Assembly: GCA_002862645.1 (NCBI GenBank)
Contig: PKDQ01000006.1
Coordinates: forward strand, 1 to 36,009
Reading direction: 5' to 3'
DNA length: 36,009 nt
Origin: Flavobacteriaceae bacterium
GTDB taxonomy: Bacteria; Bacteroidota; Bacteroidia; Flavobacteriales; Flavobacteriaceae
The position numbers and the translations under genes were made by a program. The first letter of the stretch is position 1. Each line of letters starts with the position of its first letter. The notes under the pieces are model-generated. The model did no database searches, was not told the DNA's origin, and saw only the letters and a list, made by a program, of their open reading frames with translations. Shown piece by piece: positions 31,144 to 36,009 of this stretch.

Positions 31144-32046
31144 TTAGGAAATCACAGCACCATCTGCCGCTAAAATCACATTTGGAAACACAGCTTTTGC
31201 CTCATCAACAAACAGTGCTAAGTCTTTATATCTTGAGGAATAATGACCTAAAATTAAGCGGCCCACTTCGGCTTTTTTGGCAATCTCAGCTGCCTGTTGA
31301 GCAGTGCTATGCTTGGTTTGTGCTGCCAGGGCGTTATGCTGATTTAAAAAAGTGGCCTCATGATACAACCAGTCTGCTTTGTGAATGATGTCAATTATAG
31401 GAGGGTGGTAAGCCGTGTCACTGCAATATGCATACTTCATAACAGGATGAGGAGCAAACGTGACTTTTTTATTTTCGACCAAAGTACCATCGTTGCTTTC
31501 CACATCTTTTCCTTGCTGCAACAAGCGGTAGTGACTTTTTTCAATACCTGCTGCTTGGGCTGCGTCTGCATCAATTCTTCGAAGTCCAATTTTTTCTTCA
31601 AACAAAAAACCGTTAGTATAAACTCGGTGCTTTAATGGGATCGTGCGTACCAAAACACAATCGTCTTCAAAAATACATTCAGATTGGCTAGAGGACAATT
31701 CGTGAAAATGAAGGGGGTAATTCATATTTGATTTGGATAATTTCAGCAACAAAAGCAGGGCTTCCTTAATGCCCTTCGGGCCATAAATATGAAGTGGTGC
31801 CTCGCGACCCAATAAACGAAAAGAGGATACAAGACCTGGAAGACCATAAAAATGATCTCCATGTAAGTGAGAAATAAAGATATGCTTGATATGAATAAAA
31901 GAAACCTTAGCCTTTCGCAATTGTACTTGGGTTCCCTCGCCACAGTCAATAAGAAAGCGATGTCCCTTGATTTCTAATAACTGGGATGTAGAATTTTTAT
32001 TCTCGTGAGGGGTAGCCGAATGGCAGCCCAATATTGTTAGCTTCAT
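31144..32046 (-). CDS. rnz: Ribonuclease Z
   Basis: This zinc-dependent metallo-beta-lactamase-fold endonuclease matures tRNA 3' ends. The tRNAs in this window lack encoded CCA, which fits the need for RNase Z. The 300-residue protein has the metal motif HLHGDH at 60-65, CSDTAYH near 220-226, the HEATF segment and the late LILGHYSSRY. The ATG at 32044-32046 overlaps the preceding stop (TGATG); a TTG directly before it is less likely. Length and motifs are canonical for the short form. Confidence 0.94.
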   Translation of the reverse strand: MKLTILGCHSATPHENKNSTSQLLEIKGHRFLIDCGEGTQVQLRKAKVSFIHIKHIFISHLHGDHFYGLPGLVSSFRLLGREAPLHIYGPKGIKEALLLLLKLSKSNMNYPLHFHELSSSQSECIFEDDCVLVRTIPLKHRVYTNGFLFEEKIGLRRIDADAAQAAGIEKSHYRLLQQGKDVESNDGTLVENKKVTFAPHPVMKYAYCSDTAYHPPIIDIIHKADWLYHEATFLNQHNALAAQTKHSTAQQAAEIAKKAEVGRLILGHYSSRYKDLALFVDEAKAVFPNVILAADGAVIS

Positions 32047-32387
32047 CAATATCCTAAATCGCGTTCAATCTCCTCCATCTCAATAATATCAAATGCCTCT
32101 TGCAGTGTTGGTGCTGTAACGATATCACCGGGGAGTTTACTCACAGACATCGTTCCAACAACAACAACAAATGATTTTAACACTTGTTCTTTGTTATTCG
32201 TATCGAGTTCGGAAAATTCTAAAACGTGTTTTGGCTCCAATGATTTGATCGCAGATAGATCTATAACAATATTCTGCTGATAGATGTTTTTGTAGTGTCC
32301 TTTGACAAGGTTTCTAAAATCTATACATGTTGGATCTGAACTATCCCAAGAAAAAACAGTGGTATTATCGTGTTGATTAACTTGCAT
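32046..32387 (-). CDS. STAS-like small cytosolic protein
   Basis: This 113-residue protein has no signal peptide or membrane segment. Its alternating strands and helices (IVIDLSAIKSLEPKHVLEFSEL, then SFVVVVGT, then APTLQEAFDIIEMEE) resemble a STAS or anti-sigma-antagonist domain, but the usual phosphorylated Ser motif is not clear. It sits between pyrB and rnz with a 2-base gap and a one-base overlap. As I recall, similar genes beside rnz are sometimes labelled 'ribonuclease Z' by transfer from the neighbour; nothing here supports nuclease activity. A regulatory or scaffold role is only a guess. Confidence 0.75.
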   Translation of the reverse strand: MQVNQHDNTTVFSWDSSDPTCIDFRNLVKGHYKNIYQQNIVIDLSAIKSLEPKHVLEFSELDTNNKEQVLKSFVVVVGTMSVSKLPGDIVTAPTLQEAFDIIEMEEIERDLGY

Positions 32388-32389
32388 GA

Positions 32390-33313
32390 TTAATTCTTTG
32401 CAGCAAGTAAATATAATACAGCCATTCGAATTGCCACACCATTTTCTACTTGATCCAAAATAATGGCTTGGTTAGAATCAACAACTGCACTTGACAGTTC
32501 GACTCCCCTGTTGATTGGTCCTGGGTGCATAATGACAATTTCTTTGTCCAATGCATCTAGCATGGGTTTAGTAATCCCATAAAAAGCCGCATATTCTCGG
32601 TTGGAGGGGAAATAGCTTGCAGACATGCGCTCAAATTGGACTCTTAAAACATTTGCTACATCACACCACTTCAGAGCTTTATTGACATCGGTTTCTACGC
32701 TGATGCCCAAACTAGTAATATGCTTAGGTATTAATGTTTTTGGACCGCACACACAAACCTCAGCACCTAATTTTAGCAAAGCGAAAATATTGGACAAGGC
32801 TACTCTTGAATGAAGAATATCGCCTATAATAACTACTTTTTTTCCTGCAACATCGCCAAGACGTTCATTTATGGAAAAAGTGTCGAGTAAGGCCTGTGTA
32901 GGATGTTCATGTGCACCATCGCCAGCGTTGATAATGGTTGCGTCAACGTGTTGTGCCAGAAAGCTGGCAGCCCCTGGGCTGGAGTGACGCATCACCACGA
33001 TGTCCACTTTCATAGATAAAATATTATTTACGGTGTCTATTAAAGTCTCACCTTTCTTCAAAGATGACATGGAAGAGGCAAAGTTTATTACATCAGCTGA
33101 TAATCTTTTCTGCGCCAGTTCGAATGAGAGCTTGGTGCGTGTACTGTTTTCAAAGAAAAGATTGGCTATGGTTATGTCGCGTAATGAAGGAACCTTTTTA
33201 ATTGGGCGATTGATTACTTCTTTAAATTGGGTAGCGGTATCAAAAATAAGCTGGATATCTGCTTCTGTGAGATATTTGATGCCCAATAAATGCTTTACGC
33301 TTAATTCGCTCAT
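32390..33313 (-). CDS. pyrB: Aspartate carbamoyltransferase catalytic chain
   Basis: This enzyme condenses carbamoyl phosphate and aspartate in de novo pyrimidine synthesis. The 307-residue protein has the carbamoyl-phosphate motif FFENSTRTKLSFELA near 53-67 (STRT at 57-60), MRHSSPGAA near 107-115, GDGAHEHPTQALLD near 131-144, and IMHPGPINRG near 264-273. No pyrI regulatory chain is near, consistent with an unregulated trimer controlled at the level of transcription. It starts one base after pyrR. Confidence 0.95.
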   Translation of the reverse strand: MSELSVKHLLGIKYLTEADIQLIFDTATQFKEVINRPIKKVPSLRDITIANLFFENSTRTKLSFELAQKRLSADVINFASSMSSLKKGETLIDTVNNILSMKVDIVVMRHSSPGAASFLAQHVDATIINAGDGAHEHPTQALLDTFSINERLGDVAGKKVVIIGDILHSRVALSNIFALLKLGAEVCVCGPKTLIPKHITSLGISVETDVNKALKWCDVANVLRVQFERMSASYFPSNREYAAFYGITKPMLDALDKEIVIMHPGPINRGVELSSAVVDSNQAIILDQVENGVAIRMAVLYLLAAKN

Positions 33314-33314
33314 A

Positions 33315-33854
33315 CTATTTGTTTACCAGATAAACTGCGTCTTCATTATCTTCTTCTTGCCAACAAACCACAACACGCTCATTTTGAATCGCATCAACTT
33401 GCCGACCACAAAAATCAGGTTGTATAGGCAGATGTCTTGAAAATCTACGATCGATTAGGGTTAGAAGTTGAACTTCCTCTGGACGTCCATAAGAGTCAAT
33501 AGCGGTCAAGGCAGCACGAATGCTTCGACCTGTGTATAAAACGTCATCTATTAAAACAATGCGCTTGTTTTCAACACCAACTTCCATATCGTTAACATTA
33601 GCATTTAACAACTTATGATTTCTCCTAAAGTCGTCTCTGAAAAAAGTAATGTCAAGCTGACTGAGCTTTAAATCAGCAGCCTTATAATGATGTTGTAAAA
33701 TATGCAGTAGGCGTTCTGCCAATCGAACCCCACGTGGCTGTAGGCCGACAATGATGGTTTTAGAGAAGTCTCCGTGGGTTTCTTTAAGTTGACAAGCTAA
33801 ACGAAAAAGGATGATGCGCAGGTCTTCGGCACTAAGTAGTAGCTTTTGGCTCAT
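33315..33854 (-). CDS. pyrR: PyrR bifunctional regulator/uracil phosphoribosyltransferase
   Basis: This 179-residue PRT-fold protein has the PRPP loop VLIDDVLYTGRSIRAA at 100-115, GLQPRGVRLAERL near 37-49 and DITFFRDDFRR near 68-78, all as in PyrR. In Gram-positive bacteria PyrR binds pyr mRNA when UMP is high; it also has weak UPRT activity. In this operon it may control pyrB and the genes after it. I saw no clear antiterminator or binding loop in the short leader. It is the first gene of the unit pyrR to ppx, with small gaps or overlaps throughout. Confidence 0.92.
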   Translation of the reverse strand: MSQKLLLSAEDLRIILFRLACQLKETHGDFSKTIIVGLQPRGVRLAERLLHILQHHYKAADLKLSQLDITFFRDDFRRNHKLLNANVNDMEVGVENKRIVLIDDVLYTGRSIRAALTAIDSYGRPEEVQLLTLIDRRFSRHLPIQPDFCGRQVDAIQNERVVVCWQEEDNEDAVYLVNK

Positions 33855-34262
33855 CCAAAATATTTTTACAAAAATAGAAAAATTTGATGGTTTTTAAGCC
33901 TTTATCAATTTTTCATAAAAAATGACTAATTTTATGATACCCAAATCTTACAATTACATTTAACAATGCTCTTTGCTATTTTGCTGGAAGTTTCTTCCAA
34001 CTCATTTCCTTAACCATCATTATTCAAGACTGTATTGGCTCTATTGCTGTGTATTATATTGCACGGAATCCCTGATTTTTGGGATATGCTCTAATTGCTC
34101 TTATATGTTGCAGTTTTAACCATATATCTTGGTTCAATATTGGAGCAAATATAAGTGAAAAAAGTATTTTATATTTTCATATTTGGGTTGATAATCAACA
34201 TACTGCATTTAACAATTCAATTAGCAGATTGATTTTTGCTACTTTAGTGAAAATTAATCGTC
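33855..34262. other. Gene-less 408-base stretch, possible decayed membrane-protein frame
   Basis: No intact gene is visible. On the plus strand one frame from about 33946 reads hydrophobic protein-like text (FAGSFFQLISLTIII, GSIAVYYIARNP), stops at TGA 34073-34075 and continues in the same frame (FLGYALIALICCSFN) into the next gene. It may be a relic of a membrane protein, but AT-rich non-coding DNA often reads this way. The left part should hold the pyrR promoter and the right part that of the peptidase gene. Confidence 0.25.
33869..33876 (-). promoter_or_regulatory. -7 promoter element of the pyrR operon
   Basis: On the minus strand TATTTTTG fits TAnnTTTG and lies 14 bases before the pyrR ATG. 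A TTG at the right -33 distance was not found, so the call rests on one element. Confidence 0.4.
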
Positions 34263-35249
34263 ATGATACTTCGTCCTTTATCCCTATTATTTTTATTTCT
34301 AATTTTCTTGAGTTGTACCAACCCAATTCCTGAAACACCCAAAGCTGTACTTGTCATTCACGGTGGAGCAGGTTGGATTTCCAAAAAAAGCGTTTCTGAT
34401 AGTATGGAACAGGCGTATATCAAAACACTTGGTGAGGCATTAATCAAAGGAAGGGCGCTTATTAAAAATGGAGGAAGCAGCCTAGATGCCGTACAGCTTA
34501 CTATTGAGCACCTTGAAGACTCACCCCTATTCAATGCAGGAAAAGGCTCGGTATTTACCTATAATGAAACCAATGAAATGGATAGCGCCATCATGGATGG
34601 TGCCACTGGAGGCGCGGGTGCAGCTAGTGGAATAACTACAATAAAAAACCCGATTCAAGTTGCACGTGCAGTACTAGACCATTCCGTTCATGTGTTTTTG
34701 AGTGGCCCGGGTGCAGAAGAATTTGCAATAGAGCAAGGGCTTAAGCAAGTTGATCCGTCTTACTTTTTCACCCAAAAAAACTATGATAGACTTAAAGAAG
34801 TTAAGGTTTCCATGACCATGCCCAATCAAGAAAAATTAGGCACAGTAGGTGCTGTAGCACTGGATGCAAATGGGAATTTAGCTGCAGGAACATCAACAGG
34901 CGGCATGACCAATAAGCGCTATGGTCGCATTGGTGACGTACCCGTTATTGGAGCTGGTACCTATGCAGAAAATGGCGTTTGTGGCATTTCAGTTACGGGG
35001 CATGGAGAATTTTTTATTCGAAATGTAGTGGCACACGACATAGCCGCGCGTATAAAATACGCAGACCACACTATCGATAAAGCAGCAACAGAAGTAATTA
35101 CTGAGCTGAAAGAAAAAGGAGGTGCAGGAGGTGTTATTGGGCTAGATAGCCAAGGCTATGTAGTCATGCCTTTTAACACACCCGGAATGTTTAGGGGTTA
35201 TATTTCGCTGGATGGCAGTCCTGTTGTAGCCATCTATGCCGAAGACTAA
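34263..35249 (+). CDS. Isoaspartyl peptidase/L-asparaginase lipoprotein
   Basis: This 328-residue N-terminal-nucleophile hydrolase (plant-type asparaginase family) has a lipobox FLSC (Cys18), so it is exported and membrane-anchored. Motifs are VIHGGAGW near 31-38, NAGKGSVF near 91-98, and MDGATGGAGAASGI near 111-124. The autoprocessing site is before Thr194 in LGTVGAVALD, with TSTGGMTNKRYGRIGDVPVIGAGTYA following. Self-cleavage would give an alpha chain and a beta chain with Thr194 as nucleophile. It probably frees aspartate from isoaspartyl dipeptides. Its stop overlaps the convergent stop of the next gene. Confidence 0.92.
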   Translation: MILRPLSLLFLFLIFLSCTNPIPETPKAVLVIHGGAGWISKKSVSDSMEQAYIKTLGEALIKGRALIKNGGSSLDAVQLTIEHLEDSPLFNAGKGSVFTYNETNEMDSAIMDGATGGAGAASGITTIKNPIQVARAVLDHSVHVFLSGPGAEEFAIEQGLKQVDPSYFFTQKNYDRLKEVKVSMTMPNQEKLGTVGAVALDANGNLAAGTSTGGMTNKRYGRIGDVPVIGAGTYAENGVCGISVTGHGEFFIRNVVAHDIAARIKYADHTIDKAATEVITELKEKGGAGGVIGLDSQGYVVMPFNTPGMFRGYISLDGSPVVAIYAED

Positions 35250-36009
35250 GCGTCTACAGTAGCTGCAAGGTTTTCCGACAAGCGCTTATACACACCAGAA
35301 GTTAGCTTTTCACGAATCGAAGAAAAGGCCTCCAGTGTTTCAATTACATCTTCAAGTGTGTGTGAAGACGTTGGAATAAGGCGTAATAAAATTAATCCTT
35401 TGGGGATCACGGGGTAAACCACGATAGAACAAAATATACCATAATTCTCACGAAGGTCTCTTACCAATTCCATCGCTTCTAAAACACTACCTTTTAGATA
35501 GACAGGCGTAACACAACTTTGTGTGGTGCCAATGTCAAATCCGCGTTCTTTTAAACCTGACTGAAGCGAATTCACGTTTTCCCAAAGCTTGGCTTTTAAC
35601 TCAGGCATGGTACGCAACATCTCTAATCTTTTCAATGCACCTTTAACCAATACCATTTGCAATGACTTGGCAAATACTTGTGAACGCATATTGTATTTCA
35701 TGAAGTCCATGATTTCCTTGTCACCAGCGATAAAAGCGCCTGTGCTTGCCATAGACTTAGCAAATGTGGCAAAGTAAACATCAATATCGTCCATAACGCC
35801 TTGCTCCTCTCCTGCCCCAGCACCCGTTGCCCCTAGGGTCCCGAAGCCATGGGCATCATCAACCAAAAAACGAAATCTGTACTTTTCTTTGAGGGCAGCA
35901 ATTTCACGTAAACGTCCTTGTTCGCCACGCATACCAAATACACCTTCAGAAATAACCAAAATACCACCACCAGTTTCATTGGCTACACGTGTGGCACGTT
36001 GTAGATTTT
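35246..36009 (-). CDS. Serine palmitoyltransferase-like PLP enzyme, partial (5' end outside window)
   Basis: This alpha-oxoamine synthase is cut by the right edge, with about 253 C-terminal residues present. The visible part begins NLQRATRVANETGGGILVIS and includes EGVFGMRGE, the PLP-binding VDDAHGFGTLGATGAG and the Schiff-base Lys in ATFAKSMAS. These fit the Bacteroidota serine palmitoyltransferase group, which starts sphingolipid synthesis; relatives make the sulfonolipid precursor 3-ketocapnine from cysteate, and glycine C-acetyltransferase is a third option. The frame continues beyond the edge; a start near 35959 would be internal. The stop codon shares bases with the convergent peptidase stop. 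Confidence 0.85.
   Translation of the reverse strand, partial: NLQRATRVANETGGGILVISEGVFGMRGEQGRLREIAALKEKYRFRFLVDDAHGFGTLGATGAGAGEEQGVMDDIDVYFATFAKSMASTGAFIAGDKEIMDFMKYNMRSQVFAKSLQMVLVKGALKRLEMLRTMPELKAKLWENVNSLQSGLKERGFDIGTTQSCVTPVYLKGSVLEAMELVRDLRENYGIFCSIVVYPVIPKGLILLRLIPTSSHTLEDVIETLEAFSSIREKLTSGVYKRLSENLAATVDA

Noticed and set aside
35246-35959. Start codon near 35959 as the true start of the PLP enzyme
   Set aside because: The same frame continues upstream with conserved family sequence to the window edge, so the gene is cut by the window.

Overview
The window is an AT-rich chromosomal segment from a member of the Bacteroidota, most likely class Flavobacteriia. The evidence is the gene set and its order: a TonB receptor with a carboxypeptidase-D-like N-terminal domain, a small HYC_CC_PP-type protein, a divergent Rrf2/DUF2061-cysHDN locus, a parA-parB-DUF5683-dapB-lepB-wbqC string, OxyR, and a serine-palmitoyltransferase-like enzyme. 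Promoter elements of the Bacteroidota type (TTG, then TAnnTTTG) and many GTG and TTG starts agree with this. No phage, insertion sequence, CRISPR array or integron was seen.

Layout. 1-3782 (minus strand): end of a SnoaL-like lipoprotein, then a metal-associated cassette (secreted HMA protein, TonB receptor, HYC_CC_PP protein) and an Rrf2 regulator. 3865-6962 (plus): DUF2061, cysH, cysD, cysN, which together reduce sulfate to sulfite. 6959-7734: a decayed block with recognisable pieces of sulfite reductase, uroporphyrinogen-III methyltransferase and the siroheme synthase precorrin-2 dehydrogenase/ferrochelatase. 7727-9084: intact ferredoxin reductase and 2Fe-2S ferredoxin. 9059-12203: DUF3089 lipoprotein, SGNH lipoprotein, Cu/Zn SOD, acyltransferase. 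12292-15566: cyclophilin-type PPIase, OxyR, a small gene of 58 codons, DUF4442, TrxB. 15714-15926: two tRNA-Pro genes. 16122-19272: BaiN-like flavoprotein, uridine kinase, FtsB/DivIC, dienoyl-CoA reductase-like SDR. 19331-24520: the par-dapB-lepB operon. 24557-24864: a broken VOC-family gene. 24868-25153: RNase P RNA (minus). 25232-27013: dnaX. 27032-33854 (minus): an apparent eight-gene operon pyrR-pyrB-STAS-like-rnz-pdxH-sixA-ppk1-ppx. 33855-34262: no intact gene. 34263-36009: isoaspartyl peptidase lipoprotein and the 3' part of a serine-palmitoyltransferase-like gene.

Working together. CysD/CysN activate sulfate to APS and CysH reduces APS to sulfite. The genes that would normally carry sulfite to sulfide, and make the siroheme this needs, are dead at this locus, while the upstream half and the neighbouring FNR/ferredoxin pair are intact. 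OxyR, Cu/Zn SOD and TrxB form a loose redox-stress neighbourhood. SixA, Ppk1 and Ppx form a translationally coupled polyphosphate module downstream of pyrimidine, tRNA-processing and vitamin B6 genes.

Best leads: (1) the decayed sulfite reductase/siroheme block inside an otherwise intact sulfate-assimilation operon; (2) a run of ten A in dnaX, directly after the clamp-loader core, where a -1 shift hits a stop within two codons and would give a short gamma-like subunit; (3) the secreted metal cassette beside the sulfur regulator. I found nothing that I would call a wholly new system.
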